Notes: a model not told the origin generated them from the sequence alone. Counted from the stretch's first letter, positions 7,476-16,929 are shown. The stretch is DNA of 64,000 bases from Dyadobacter sp. (GCF_017744695.1 NZ_JAGIAS010000001.1:587013-651012), one strand, 5' to 3'. Numbers and translations are program-made.

Positions 7476-9842
7476 ATGAACCATTTTTACAAGCTCCTTC
7501 TTTTCACATCAGTCTTTTACACCAATTACATCCGGGCCCAATCCCTCGCTCCGCTGACCGTCGAGAAAATCATGCGGGACCCAAAAATGTGGATCGGTAC
7601 TTCACCGAGCGACATTACCTGGGGCGATGATTCCAAAACCGTGTATTTCAATTGGAATCCGGACAAAAACCCCTCCGATTCGCTGTATGCCTATTCGCTT
7701 GCGGGTAAGAAGATCAGCAAAGTAGCCCCGGCAGATCGTAGACGTATGCCCGGCAAGAACGGCATTTATAATCGCGCGCATTCGATGCGGCTCTACGAGA
7801 AAAACGGCGATATTTTTGTCGTCAACTACAAGGATTTCGCGATCCGCCAGCTTACCAATACCACCGAACGGGAGGCTAACCCCGTATTCAGCGGCGATGA
7901 AACGACCGTCGTGTTCGAGCGGGGGAACAATCTTTTCAGCATTTCCCTGGGTTCCGGTCTTGTCAGCCAGCTGACCGATTTCAAATCAGGCACCCAAAAA
8001 CAAGACACTCAACCCGGCGGGCAGGAAAAATTCCTGAAAGCCGATCAGCTGAGTATGTTTGAGGTTTTGAAGGAAAGAAAAGACAAAAAAGACGCCGGCA
8101 AAAAGATTACCGAAGCCGATAAACCGGCCAGACCGAAGGAAATTTACCTAGGCGATAAAAATGTCACGAACCAGCAGGCGAGTCCGGACGGCCGGTTCGT
8201 AACCTACGCGCTGGTGCAAATGGATAAGAGCGCGAAATCCACCATCGTCCCGAACTACGTGACTGAAAGCGGTTTCACGGAGGACATTCCGGCACGGACA
8301 AAAGTAGGCGCGCCGGCCTCGGAAAATGAGTTTTGGGTATATGATGTAAAAAAGGACACCGCGCGGAAGGTTTCGACGACGGATATTCCCGGTATTTACG
8401 ACAAGCCCGATTATCTCAAAGATTATCCCAAACAGGATACTGCCTGGAAGAAAAAGGAGCGGAAGGTTATTTTTCATGGCCCATTCTGGTCGGTTAACGG
8501 GCAAAATGCCGTAGTAGTGATCCGTTCGCTCGATAGCAAGGACCGCTGGATTATGTCTCTCGATCCGGCAACGCTCTCACTGAAACTCCTCGACCGCCAA
8601 CGCGACGAAGCGTGGATCGGTGGGCCGGGTGTAGGCGGCTACCCGCAAAGCGCCGGGGAAGTAGGCTGGCTCGACGACCAGACGATCTATTTCCAGAGCG
8701 AAGCCACCGGCTACTCGCATTTGTATACGTTCAACATCGCGACCGGCAGAAAAACCGCATTGACTTCCGGCAAATTCGAAGTGCAGAACGTGGTACTTTC
8801 AAGGGACAGAAAGAATTTCTACCTCATTACCAACGAAGTACATCCCGGCGAGCAACACGTGTACCGGATGCCCGTGACCGGAGGCGCCCGCACGCGCCTT
8901 ACATATACACCCGGCGCGCATGAAATGACGCTGTCGCCCGACGAAAAGACGCTCGCGATCCGCTTCTCCAAAAGCACTGCTCCCTGGGAGCTCTATTTGC
9001 TGGATAACACGCAGACCAAGAGCGCACAACCGGTTCAGATTACTCGTTCCGTTTCCTCTGAATTCTTGTCGTATCCGTGGCGTGAGGCCAAGGTCGTAAC
9101 CATCAAAGCCGGTGACGGCCAGGATATTTATGCCCGGGTTTACGAACCGAAACAGTCGAATGGCAAGGCTGTCATTTTTGTGCACGGCGCGGGTTACCTG
9201 CAAAATGCCCACAAATGGTGGAGCCAGTATTTCAGGGAATACATGTTCCATAACCTGCTCGCCGACAAAGGCTACACCGTGCTCGACATGGATTACCGGG
9301 CGAGCTCCGGGTATGGTCGCGACTGGCGCACGGGCATTTACCGCTTCATGGGCGGCAAAGATCTCACCGACCATACCGACGGCGCACAATGGCTTGTAAA
9401 AACGTATGGTGTCGATCCCAAAAGGATCGGCATTTATGGCGGTTCGTATGGCGGCTTCATCACTCTAATGGCGTTGTTTACCACGCCCGATGTGTTTACT
9501 GCGGGTGCCGCGCTACGCCCCGTTACCGACTGGGCCGCCTATAACCAGTCGTACACGGCCAATATCCTCAACGAGCCGCAAGCAGATAGCCTGGCCTACC
9601 GCAAGAGCTCGCCCATTTACCACGCGGCCGGTTTGAAAAACAACTTGCTGATCTGCCACGGAATGGTGGATGTGAATGTGCATTACCAGGACGTGGTACG
9701 CCTCTCGCAAAGGCTGATTGAGCTGGGCAAAAACAACTGGGAGCTCGCCTCCTATCCCATGGAGGACCATGGATTTGTGGAAGCATCGTCGTGGACCGAC
9801 GAGTATAAGCGCATTTTGAAACTGTTTGAAGAGAAGTTGTAG
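7476..9842 (+). CDS. S9-family prolyl oligopeptidase / dipeptidyl-peptidase IV-like, secreted
   Basis: 788 residues from the ATG at 7476; an upstream TTG at 7455 is unlikely because the signal peptide begins at MNHFYKLLLF and ends near IRAQS. Residues ~60-520 are a WD/PD40-like beta-propeller. The C-terminal ~260 residues are the alpha/beta hydrolase domain with catalytic Ser657 in GGSYGG, Asp732 in MVDVN and His765 in MEDHGF. S9 enzymes cleave after proline or small residues in short peptides. It is probably periplasmic and may act with the M1 aminopeptidase upstream in peptide use (inference). Confidence 0.92.
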   Translation: MNHFYKLLLFTSVFYTNYIRAQSLAPLTVEKIMRDPKMWIGTSPSDITWGDDSKTVYFNWNPDKNPSDSLYAYSLAGKKISKVAPADRRRMPGKNGIYNRAHSMRLYEKNGDIFVVNYKDFAIRQLTNTTEREANPVFSGDETTVVFERGNNLFSISLGSGLVSQLTDFKSGTQKQDTQPGGQEKFLKADQLSMFEVLKERKDKKDAGKKITEADKPARPKEIYLGDKNVTNQQASPDGRFVTYALVQMDKSAKSTIVPNYVTESGFTEDIPARTKVGAPASENEFWVYDVKKDTARKVSTTDIPGIYDKPDYLKDYPKQDTAWKKKERKVIFHGPFWSVNGQNAVVVIRSLDSKDRWIMSLDPATLSLKLLDRQRDEAWIGGPGVGGYPQSAGEVGWLDDQTIYFQSEATGYSHLYTFNIATGRKTALTSGKFEVQNVVLSRDRKNFYLITNEVHPGEQHVYRMPVTGGARTRLTYTPGAHEMTLSPDEKTLAIRFSKSTAPWELYLLDNTQTKSAQPVQITRSVSSEFLSYPWREAKVVTIKAGDGQDIYARVYEPKQSNGKAVIFVHGAGYLQNAHKWWSQYFREYMFHNLLADKGYTVLDMDYRASSGYGRDWRTGIYRFMGGKDLTDHTDGAQWLVKTYGVDPKRIGIYGGSYGGFITLMALFTTPDVFTAGAALRPVTDWAAYNQSYTANILNEPQADSLAYRKSSPIYHAAGLKNNLLICHGMVDVNVHYQDVVRLSQRLIELGKNNWELASYPMEDHGFVEASSWTDEYKRILKLFEEKL

Positions 9843-9905
9843 CCGATGATTGAGTAAATTTTAAAATTTCCTACCCTTATATCCAGCATAAAAAACGAAA
9901 ACAAC

Positions 9906-10688
9906 ATGAACCGAAATTTCTCGAAGTTGAAAAGCATTTTCCTCGGCCAGGCACTCGTCATCGCATTCACCGGTCTCGCGTACGCGCAGGTAGGCGTGGG
10001 CGTAAAGGCCCCCAAAGGCGCAGAAGTGTACCTCGACGGCAGCCGCAAAATGCTTGATGAAAAATGGATTTACTGGGAAGGCCCACGGTTTGCGGCCAAG
10101 CCACCGATCAAATGGACGGTTGTGAACGACCCGGTCGATAAGGGTACGGTGATCAACTGTAATGATCCGGCGTCAGCAGGTGGTTTGTATGGCTCAGCGG
10201 ATATCGTCACCAAAAAACAATTCAAGGATTTTCGCGCCCATGTGGAGTTCCTGATCACCAAACCGGGTGGTAACAGTGGGGTCTACCTGCAAAACCGCTA
10301 CGAAATCCAGGTGCTCGACGGCGATACTACGTCGCACGGTATGGGCGCGGTGATCAACGAATCCAAATCGCCCTATTATGCCTACAACGGGATCGGGAAG
10401 TGGAATTCGTACGATATCCTGTTCCGCGCGGCGCGTTTCAAAGACGGGAAACTGGTGGAGCAGCCGGTGGTAACCCTGTATTTCAATGGCAAAAAAGTGC
10501 ATACCAACCAAAAGATAAGCCAGGTTTGGGGCGGCAAAAACTCGGGGATCGATGGCGGTAACGACGGTGGCAAGGGCATTACCGACACTCCGGGCGGCCT
10601 GAAACTGCAATCGGAAGGCCACGATGTGTACTACCGTAATATTTGGATTAAAGAAGTCGACCTAGGCAAGCCGGACACCAATTTCTAA
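9906..10688 (+). CDS. DUF1080 (3-keto-disaccharide hydrolase-like) domain protein, secreted
   Basis: 260 residues. The signal peptide ends at LAYAQ (~27). The remainder is one DUF1080 module, a concanavalin-like beta-sandwich now named 3-keto-disaccharide hydrolase in some members. Family hallmarks are the FRAHVEFLI strand, GGNSGVYLQNRYEIQVLDGD (near 121-140) and the closing LKLQSEGHDVYYRNIWIKEV. It probably acts on glycans or oxidised sugars in the periplasm; the exact substrate is unknown. It lies 19 nt upstream of the cyclase-family gene and likely shares its transcript. Confidence 0.85.
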   Translation: MNRNFSKLKSIFLGQALVIAFTGLAYAQVGVGVKAPKGAEVYLDGSRKMLDEKWIYWEGPRFAAKPPIKWTVVNDPVDKGTVINCNDPASAGGLYGSADIVTKKQFKDFRAHVEFLITKPGGNSGVYLQNRYEIQVLDGDTTSHGMGAVINESKSPYYAYNGIGKWNSYDILFRAARFKDGKLVEQPVVTLYFNGKKVHTNQKISQVWGGKNSGIDGGNDGGKGITDTPGGLKLQSEGHDVYYRNIWIKEVDLGKPDTNF

Positions 10689-10707
10689 AATACATTACCA
10701 CAGTCTG

Positions 10708-11592
10708 ATGGATCATAGAGTAGTTTTTGATTTCGACATTGAGTTTACCAACGGCGGGGGTATTCAGGGCCAGGATTTCCGGCTCGATATTGCCGGCGAA
10801 ACAATCACCGACGCCGAGCTGGCCGATTACATCGTCAAAGACCTTCGGCTGCTAATGGTTGGAAAGGTCAGTATTCTCAATAAGTTTTATATTCAGGAAA
10901 AGCATAAACGCCAGCCCGTAAACCAGCCGCCAACGGAACTGCTCGTCGATCTGAGTCACACGATTTTTGATGGATTGGTTACCTACAAAGGCCTTCCCGC
11001 ACCGGTAATCTGCGATTTTCTGAGCCGTGAAGATTCAAAAGGCAAATACGAAGAGGGTACCGAGTTCCAGATCGGCAAAATCGAAATGGTGAGCAACACC
11101 GGCACTTATATCGACTGCCCGTTTCACCGTTATGCGCATGGGAAAGACCTTTCGGAGGTTGAATTGGAGGCTTTTGCGAACCTGGATGCCATCACGATCG
11201 ATGCAACCGGCGCATTGGAAATAGGAATTGAGTTTTTCCGGAATCTCGAAATCCGAAACAAGGCGGTCATTGTAAACACAGGCTGGTCGAAAAACTGGAA
11301 TACGGAAGCGTATTTTGAAAACCACCCGTTCCTCACGCGCGAGGCGGCCACTTACCTGCGCGACTGCGGTGTAAAACTGGTAGGAATCGACAGCCACAAT
11401 ATCGACGATACCCGCGGCAACAGCCGCCCGGTACATACCATTTTACTAGGCGCCGAAATCCTGATCGTTGAGCACCTCTGCAACCTGGAAAAACTTCCGG
11501 CTTCGGGCTATTTGTTCAGCGCGGTACCGCCAAAGTTCAAAGGCGTAGGCACATTCCCGGTAAGGGCATTTGCCACGTTGCCAAAAGTGTAA
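10708..11592 (+). CDS. Cyclase-family (kynurenine formamidase-like) protein with extra N-terminal domain
   Basis: 294 residues. Residues ~78-294 match the cyclase/arylformamidase fold: DLSHTIFDG, then the metal-site pattern in GTYIDCPFHRYAHG and the VGIDSHNID stretch. Some family members hydrolyse N-formylkynurenine or isatin; this substrate is not predictable. Residues 1-75 are an added module (VVFDFDIEFTNGGGIQGQDF, then DAELADYIVKDLRLLMVGKV) that resembles no catalytic domain I know and looks like a fused small protein. The gene follows the DUF1080 gene by 19 nt and ends just before a strong shared terminator. Confidence 0.8.
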   Translation: MDHRVVFDFDIEFTNGGGIQGQDFRLDIAGETITDAELADYIVKDLRLLMVGKVSILNKFYIQEKHKRQPVNQPPTELLVDLSHTIFDGLVTYKGLPAPVICDFLSREDSKGKYEEGTEFQIGKIEMVSNTGTYIDCPFHRYAHGKDLSEVELEAFANLDAITIDATGALEIGIEFFRNLEIRNKAVIVNTGWSKNWNTEAYFENHPFLTREAATYLRDCGVKLVGIDSHNIDDTRGNSRPVHTILLGAEILIVEHLCNLEKLPASGYLFSAVPPKFKGVGTFPVRAFATLPKV

Positions 11593-11611
11593 TTCCAGCT
11601 ATGGCACCAAT

Positions 11612-11646
11612 AAAAACGGGATTGTCGTTCTGACAATCCCGTTTTT
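11612..11646. terminator. Strong bidirectional terminator
   Basis: A perfect 15-bp stem (11612-11626 with 11632-11646, core CGGGATTGTC) and a 5-nt loop, with an A-run on one side and a T-run on the other. It serves both the cyclase gene, ending at 11592, and the convergent sorbosone-dehydrogenase-like gene, ending at 11662. Confidence 0.9.
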
Positions 11647-11661
11647 ATTAACTCCTTCTGC

Positions 11662-12939
11662 TTACTTCTTTTTGTAAGTGACTTTGAAAATAGTGCCGTT
11701 GAGGTCGTCGGTCACATACAGCGCGCCGTCGGGTCCCTGCGCGAGCCCGCATGGGCGATGCTGAATAGGGCCGGTTGGTTTGGCGAGATCGGTACCGGCG
11801 AAATTGTCGGCAAAAATCTCCCATTTACCCGGCTTGCCATTCACAAATGGTACAAATGCTACCAGGTAACCTTTTTTCAGTTCCGATGACTGGCTGTGGA
11901 AGGCAATGAAGGCGCCATTGCGGTACCGCGCCGGGAACATATTGCCGGTGTAGAACATTAACGCATTCGGCCCCAAATGTGCCGGGAAAGCCACCAGCGG
12001 ATTAATCGCCTTTTCTCCGCCGGTTTTCTTTCCATCGCCGCCGTACTCAGGCGCAAGCATTTTCTTGTTCTGGAAATGATCGTAGTAAATGTAGGGCCAA
12101 CCCGCATCGTCGCCTTCTTTCAGGCGGTAAAGCGTTTCGGACGGCAGTTCCGCGCTGTGTTTGGGCGTATAATATTGCGGGTACATGTCGTCGAACTTCC
12201 CGCGACCATGTGTGGTGGCGTACAAAGCATTGGTTTTATTGTCCCAATCGATTCCCACCGCGTTTTTCACACCCGTCGCGTAGCGGGTACCGTCGGAAAA
12301 CTGCTGATTGAGCTGTCCCGCTTTGAAACGCCAAATCCCGCCCGCCGAATCGAGGATCGAGCAGGGCGACATCCCTTTCGCCGAGCCCGCCGCGCGGCAG
12401 TTGTCGTTGTAAGAACCCACGGTTACGTAAATATTCCCCTTGCTATCCAGGGTAATCGGCTTCGCATTGTCGCGTCCGTGGTCGGTCAGCCCGGTGATAA
12501 TGCTTTCCGGTTTGTCAAAATCGAGGATTTCGTCTTTTTCATTCAGTTTATACCTGAAAACGCCTTTGTTGGAAGAACTGTACAAAAAACCATCTTTGAT
12601 CGCTATGCCCGTACCGGGGTAATCGCCGAAAAGTTTCTGCTCGTCGATAGCGCCGTCGCCGTTGGTGTCGCGCAGCAGGTAAATACCTTTGCCGTCTTTC
12701 AATTTAGACAGTTTCACATACATGTCGCCGTTTTTACCCACTACCATGTGCCGGGTCGCACCCAGGTCGGTAGCCAGCACGGTAGCGGAGAAGCCCGCGG
12801 GCAGTTTCAGTTCTTTTGCGTCGACAGGCGCGTAGAGAGGGGATTTTTCAGGAGTTTCGTTTCGGTAACCGAACAGTGCGGCGGTTGTAGCGGCCAATAC
12901 TGCCAGGGCTCCGGTTGACCGGATTAATTTTCTTTGCAT
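11662..12939 (-). CDS. PQQ-dependent sugar dehydrogenase / L-sorbosone dehydrogenase-like beta-propeller protein
   Basis: 425 residues from the ATG at 12939; an in-frame extension to 13017 would hide the signal sequence and was rejected. The N-terminal segment (IRSTGALAVLAATTAALFG) is a membrane or secretion signal. The rest is a six-bladed propeller of the soluble glucose/sorbosone dehydrogenase type: LPAGFSATVLAT, blades with GNIYVTVGS and NAVGIDWDN, and the family's closing HRPCGLAQGPDGALYVTDD block. Oxidation of sugars or aldehydes in the periplasm with PQQ is inferred from the family; many members have no tested substrate. No PQQ biosynthesis genes are nearby. Confidence 0.8.
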   Translation of the reverse strand: MQRKLIRSTGALAVLAATTAALFGYRNETPEKSPLYAPVDAKELKLPAGFSATVLATDLGATRHMVVGKNGDMYVKLSKLKDGKGIYLLRDTNGDGAIDEQKLFGDYPGTGIAIKDGFLYSSSNKGVFRYKLNEKDEILDFDKPESIITGLTDHGRDNAKPITLDSKGNIYVTVGSYNDNCRAAGSAKGMSPCSILDSAGGIWRFKAGQLNQQFSDGTRYATGVKNAVGIDWDNKTNALYATTHGRGKFDDMYPQYYTPKHSAELPSETLYRLKEGDDAGWPYIYYDHFQNKKMLAPEYGGDGKKTGGEKAINPLVAFPAHLGPNALMFYTGNMFPARYRNGAFIAFHSQSSELKKGYLVAFVPFVNGKPGKWEIFADNFAGTDLAKPTGPIQHRPCGLAQGPDGALYVTDDLNGTIFKVTYKKK

Positions 12940-13051
12940 GCAATCGTAAAATTGGGTGAAAACACTTATTTTAGGTAAAAGCGTACGGGAACGCTTTTTT
13001 AACCAATCCAAAAACAACTACCCGATTTTAGTACATTTAACCATTACAGCT

Positions 13052-13378
13052 ATGGGCCCATACGATGAAGACGACGAACTATATGATGATGATCTTCCCG
13101 GAAATTATCCAGCGGGTGAAGACATTTACCGTCAGGGACTTATCGACCCGGATATTGACCCCGAAGATATCTCGCGCGTCAAGCGTGCACTCGACCTGGA
13201 CGCCGACGAATGGAACGAAAAATCGTTTGAAGAGGACCTGACCGGTGACGATCTCGATGTCCCGGGCTCTGAATATGACGACGACGACGAGGAAATTGGC
13301 AGGGAAGATGAAGAAAACAACTATTACAGCCTGGGTGGCGATAACCACGAATGGCAGGAAGAGAACCAGGGCGACTAA
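13052..13378 (+). CDS. Highly acidic small hypothetical protein
   Basis: 108 residues from the ATG at 13052; starting at 12956 would overlap the promoter region of the divergent gene. Asp and Glu dominate (runs such as YDEDDELYDDD and YDDDDEEIGREDEE), with many Tyr and Gly and almost no hydrophobic core, so it is likely disordered or metal-binding. I recognise no family. It has its own terminator 22 nt downstream, so it is probably a single-gene transcript. Confidence 0.65.
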   Translation: MGPYDEDDELYDDDLPGNYPAGEDIYRQGLIDPDIDPEDISRVKRALDLDADEWNEKSFEEDLTGDDLDVPGSEYDDDDEEIGREDEENNYYSLGGDNHEWQEENQGD

Positions 13379-13399
13379 CCAATCGCCCCATTCCCGCGA

Positions 13400-13428
13400 G
13401 CCTGATGCGTAACTGCATCAGGCTTTTT
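13400..13428 (+). terminator. Rho-independent terminator after the acidic-protein gene
   Basis: GCCTGATGC (13400-13408) pairs perfectly with GCATCAGGC (13415-13423) around a 6-nt loop and is followed by a T5 run. Confidence 0.85.
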
Positions 13429-13521
13429 CATTCAGTAACACTCCGGAAATGTATTTTTATTTAAATTTAAAAATAAGAGGAATATTCGTTAATATTTTAA
13501 TTAATACAATATCCTTCCTTG

Positions 13522-13550
13522 TTTGGAGGCATTTGGATCAGATATATTTG
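13522..13550 (+). promoter_or_regulatory. Candidate Bacteroidota promoter for the GH2 gene
   Basis: TTTG at 13522-13525 lies 17 nt upstream of TATATTTG (13543-13550), an exact TAnnTTTG -7 box. The GH2 start codon is 33 nt further on. Spacing is slightly short of the commonest 19-21 nt but within the reported range for the phylum. Confidence 0.55.
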
Positions 13551-13583
13551 CCCTATCGCCGATAACGACAAATTCTGTTTTCT

Positions 13584-16223
13584 ATGACTAACCTGCGAAC
13601 CCTCCTCCTATCCGCCGTCATTCTGTGGACGATCAATGCCAACGCCCAGCGTTACGAGCTACGCGATGACTGGAAATGCATCCCGGTCTCGAAAGTGAAA
13701 GATCCCGGCACTGCCATTTCGTCTCCCGATTTCGCATTGAACGGTTGGCAACCAGCTGTGGTACCCGGCACCGTGCTCACCACCATGCTGGAAAACAAGC
13801 AGGTCCCCGACCCGTTTTTCGGCATGAACAATAAGCTCATCCCCGATATTTTCAACATTGGAAGAGACTATTATACCTATTGGTTTGTTAAAGATTTTGA
13901 GGAAAAAGTCGGGCCGGGACAGGAGGTCTGGCTGCACTTGCGCGGGGTAAATTACAGCTGCGATGTATTTTTGAATGGCAAAAAACTGAATGCCAAACTG
14001 CATTCGGGCATGTTCCTGCGGCAGACGTACAACATTACAAGCCAGATCCGCAAACAAGGCAAAAACCGGCTTGCAGTGATCGTTTACCCGCCGAACCCGG
14101 TGGGCAATCCCAACGGCGGCCAGGGTGGCGATGGTACCATCGCACGGAATGTAGCACACCAATACGTGGCCGGCTGGGATTGGATCCAGCCTGTCCGCGA
14201 CCGCAATACGGGTATCTGGGATAAGGTTACCATCGAAAAGACCGGCAAAGTCAATATCAAAAACCCGCATGTGGTCACGCTGGTACCCGGCAAAAGAATA
14301 CCCGGCGCAACCCAGCAACCGGCAACCATCAAAGTAGCTGCCGAACTTGAAAACGCTGGTAACATGCCTCAGAAGGGCATTTTGCATTATACTTTGGACG
14401 GCAACAAGGTTTCCAGGGAACTTACTATCCAGCCCAATTCCACGATGGAGGTTAAATTGCCGGACCTGAGTTTGAAAAACCCGAAACTATGGTGGCCGAA
14501 CGGCTATGGCGCGCAGGATTTGTATGATCTGAAAATACAATTCACGCAAACCGGCAAAGTCTCGGATACGGAAACTTTGAAAGTAGGTGTCCGCGAAATA
14601 CAAGCCGAATGGAACAAGACAACGCGCAGCAAACAAATATCCGTCAATGGCCAGAAAGTGTTTATCAAAGGCGGCAACTGGATCATTTCCGACGCAATGC
14701 TCCGCTTTTCGGACGAGCGTTACAATGCGGAAGTACGCTTCCACCACGACATGAACCTGAACCTGCTGCGGATCTGGGGCGGCGCACTGACCGAACGCCC
14801 TGAATTTTACGAAGCCTGCGATCGTTACGGCATCCTGGTAATGCAGGATTTCTGGGGCTCCGGCGACTGCAACGGCCGCTGGATCGATCCGGCGAAAGCC
14901 GACGACCAATGGACGCGCCGCAAATACCCCGACGATCACAACCTTTTCCTCGAATCGGCTGCCGATCAGATCAAAATGATCCGCAACTTCGCGTCCCTGG
15001 CCATCTGGTGCGGCGGAAACGAGATTACCCTGCCCGTCGATATCATGACGCCTTTGCGCGACTCGATCCTACCGGCGCTTGACGGAACACGCTGGTTTGT
15101 AGACTATTCCAATTCTGACGACATGTCGTTCAACGCGCTGGGCGGCAACGGTGACGGCCCGTACGGCATACAGCCGCTCACTCGCTTCTGGAATTACCGT
15201 ACCTGGCCTTTCAATTCAGAAATCGGCTCCGTGGGCGTGGGCGATCATCATTCGCTCGAAAGATTCTTGCCCGAAGCTAACCGCATTGCACCCGAATATT
15301 CAGCGGAAACACGCCGCGAGAAAGTGGATTCTGTTTGGCAATACCATAAATATATTGGCTACGACGGTTTCATCGAGCCTTATGGCAAAGCCACCGATAT
15401 GCGAGATTTCGGCAAGAAAGCCCAACTCGTCAACTTTGATCAATACCGCGCATTGATGGAAGGTTTCAGCGCGCATATGTGGGATTGGTACACGGGCGTA
15501 ATCATCTGGAAGACGCAAAACCCATGGACATCTCTCCGCGGGCAGATGTACGACTACTACCTCGACCCCAATGCTTGCCTCTACGGGTTGCATTCCGGCA
15601 GCGAACCGTTACACGTCATGTACAACCCGGCCGACACCGCCGTGGCGATCGTGAACAACACGTTCACGCACCAGTACGATCTGATGCTCGTCATTAATGC
15701 CATTGATATGAAGGGTAACATCAAAAACCTGACCCAGGTCTTTGTAGAAATAGGTCCCTCGACTACTCGGAAGATCATTGACATTAATCGAGAGATCAGG
15801 GAATTGGCAAAAAAGGAAGGCATGTTCCTATCGCTGCGCCTCCTGAACATGGACCAGAAGCCGGTTAGCGACAACCTTTACTGGCTGCCCAATGCCACCG
15901 GCCGTTACAGCGGGCTGCAAACCATGCCCGAGTCGAAAGCCACTGCAACGGCACGCGTCGTTTCCAACGGCAAAGTAGCGGTAACCCTCAAGAATCCAGC
16001 TGACGCCCCACTTGCGTTCTTTAACCGCATTGCATTAGTTGACCCGGTCACAAAAAAGCGCATCCTGCCGGTGTTCTACGACGATAATTACGTGTCGGTA
16101 TTACCTGGCGAAAGCAAGACTGTTTTGCTCGAATACTCTGCAAAAAATGGCCTGGCGCCTTTGGTATCTATCGAAGGGTGGAATGGGAAGGAACAGCTGG
16201 TGTCAGTCGCTGAAAAACAGTAA
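13584..16223 (+). CDS. Glycoside hydrolase family 2 protein (exo-beta-glucosaminidase / beta-mannosidase-like), secreted
   Basis: 879 residues. The signal peptide ends at NANAQ (22). It shows the GH2 order: jelly-roll domain with WLHLRGVNYSCDVFLNGKKL, immunoglobulin-like domains, a TIM barrel and C-terminal beta domains. The likely acid/base is Glu480 in CGGNEI and the nucleophile Glu546 in FNSEIGS. The barrel segment with KGGNWI, LLRIWGGAL and DFWGSGDCNGRW is closest to the CsxA-type exo-glucosaminidase and mannosidase branch rather than to LacZ. It probably trims amino-sugar or mannose units from glycans in the periplasm. A VapBC pair follows 32 nt after its stop. Confidence 0.88.
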   Translation: MTNLRTLLLSAVILWTINANAQRYELRDDWKCIPVSKVKDPGTAISSPDFALNGWQPAVVPGTVLTTMLENKQVPDPFFGMNNKLIPDIFNIGRDYYTYWFVKDFEEKVGPGQEVWLHLRGVNYSCDVFLNGKKLNAKLHSGMFLRQTYNITSQIRKQGKNRLAVIVYPPNPVGNPNGGQGGDGTIARNVAHQYVAGWDWIQPVRDRNTGIWDKVTIEKTGKVNIKNPHVVTLVPGKRIPGATQQPATIKVAAELENAGNMPQKGILHYTLDGNKVSRELTIQPNSTMEVKLPDLSLKNPKLWWPNGYGAQDLYDLKIQFTQTGKVSDTETLKVGVREIQAEWNKTTRSKQISVNGQKVFIKGGNWIISDAMLRFSDERYNAEVRFHHDMNLNLLRIWGGALTERPEFYEACDRYGILVMQDFWGSGDCNGRWIDPAKADDQWTRRKYPDDHNLFLESAADQIKMIRNFASLAIWCGGNEITLPVDIMTPLRDSILPALDGTRWFVDYSNSDDMSFNALGGNGDGPYGIQPLTRFWNYRTWPFNSEIGSVGVGDHHSLERFLPEANRIAPEYSAETRREKVDSVWQYHKYIGYDGFIEPYGKATDMRDFGKKAQLVNFDQYRALMEGFSAHMWDWYTGVIIWKTQNPWTSLRGQMYDYYLDPNACLYGLHSGSEPLHVMYNPADTAVAIVNNTFTHQYDLMLVINAIDMKGNIKNLTQVFVEIGPSTTRKIIDINREIRELAKKEGMFLSLRLLNMDQKPVSDNLYWLPNATGRYSGLQTMPESKATATARVVSNGKVAVTLKNPADAPLAFFNRIALVDPVTKKRILPVFYDDNYVSVLPGESKTVLLEYSAKNGLAPLVSIEGWNGKEQLVSVAEKQ

Positions 16224-16232
16224 CTTTGTTAC
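16220..16232. promoter_or_regulatory. Inverted repeat overlapping a -7 box upstream of vapBC
   Basis: GTAAC-TTT-GTTAC is a perfect 5-bp inverted repeat that begins on the last base before the GH2 stop codon and includes that stop. It contains TAACTTTG (16221-16228), an exact TAnnTTTG box 27 nt upstream of the antitoxin ATG. A palindrome on the promoter fits autorepression by the VapBC complex, as known for this TA class; no -33 TTG is visible. Confidence 0.4.
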
Positions 16233-16255
16233 TCACCTTAATACTATATACCGCT

Positions 16256-16495
16256 ATGCTTGAAATTAAAGGAACATATCAAAACGGTAGAATCCGCCTG
16301 GATTCGAACCCTGGTGTTGACAGCCCGTCAAAGGTAGTTGTCACCTTCCCTGAAATAGATCTGAATGCCCCGGCTAAAACAAGTCAGAAAAAGCTACAAT
16401 GGAGCGATTTCTCTTTTGACAGAAGCCGGAAACTATTAAAAGACCTCAAAGGCTCGCTGTCCGAAGAACTAGTTTCCGAAAGACGAAATGCGTAA
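16256..16495 (+). CDS. VapB-like antitoxin
   Basis: 79 residues from the ATG at 16256. The N-terminus (MLEIKGTYQNGRIRLD) is a short beta-hairpin resembling AbrB-like or DUF104-type antitoxin starts. The C-terminal half (WSDFSFDRSRKLLKDLKGSLSEELVSERR) is charged and helical, as expected for the toxin-wrapping tail. It overlaps the PIN-domain toxin gene by 1 nt (TAATG), a typical translational coupling. Function is inferred from this pairing. Base composition is more AT-rich than the genes on either side. Confidence 0.7.
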   Translation: MLEIKGTYQNGRIRLDSNPGVDSPSKVVVTFPEIDLNAPAKTSQKKLQWSDFSFDRSRKLLKDLKGSLSEELVSERRNA

Positions 16496-16929
16496 TGCGT
16501 CTGTTCCTCGATACTTCTTCACTGATAAAACTTTATCATGAAGAAAAGGACAGCGAGTCCTTCAAAAACATCATTATCCAAAACTCCATCTCGTCCATTT
16601 TCCTTTCCGAACTGACACGCGTCGAGTTTTTGTCAGCGTTGTGGAAAAAGCGAAGACAGGGTGAACTGAGCACGGAAATAGTCGAACAAATGGCTGTTCT
16701 GTTTGAGGAAGACGCCGCCCGATTTACTTTCATTCCTTTGAATGATCATATCGTTCAAAATGCCTGCGGCTTGCTGAACAGGTATGGACTTGAAGGGCTT
16801 CGCTCGCTTGATAGCATTCAGCCCGCCACAGCCATTGCATTGAAAAATCGTGCAGATCTCTTTGTCACCTCCGACAAATTGCTTGAATCTTTGCTTGTTA
16901 AAGAGGAGTTACAAACAAAAATGGAGTAA
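16495..16929 (+). CDS. VapC-like PIN-domain toxin ribonuclease
   Basis: 144 residues. The acidic PIN active site is complete: Asp6 in LFLDTSS, Glu44 in RVEF, Asp106 in SLDSIQ and Asp127 in TSDK. PIN toxins cut tRNA or rRNA with Mg2+ and are held inactive by their antitoxin. The ATG overlaps the antitoxin stop. It ends 64 nt before the cellobiose-epimerase-like gene, so the pair sits as an insert between two carbohydrate genes, which suggests acquisition there (inference). Confidence 0.85.
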   Translation: MRLFLDTSSLIKLYHEEKDSESFKNIIIQNSISSIFLSELTRVEFLSALWKKRRQGELSTEIVEQMAVLFEEDAARFTFIPLNDHIVQNACGLLNRYGLEGLRSLDSIQPATAIALKNRADLFVTSDKLLESLLVKEELQTKME

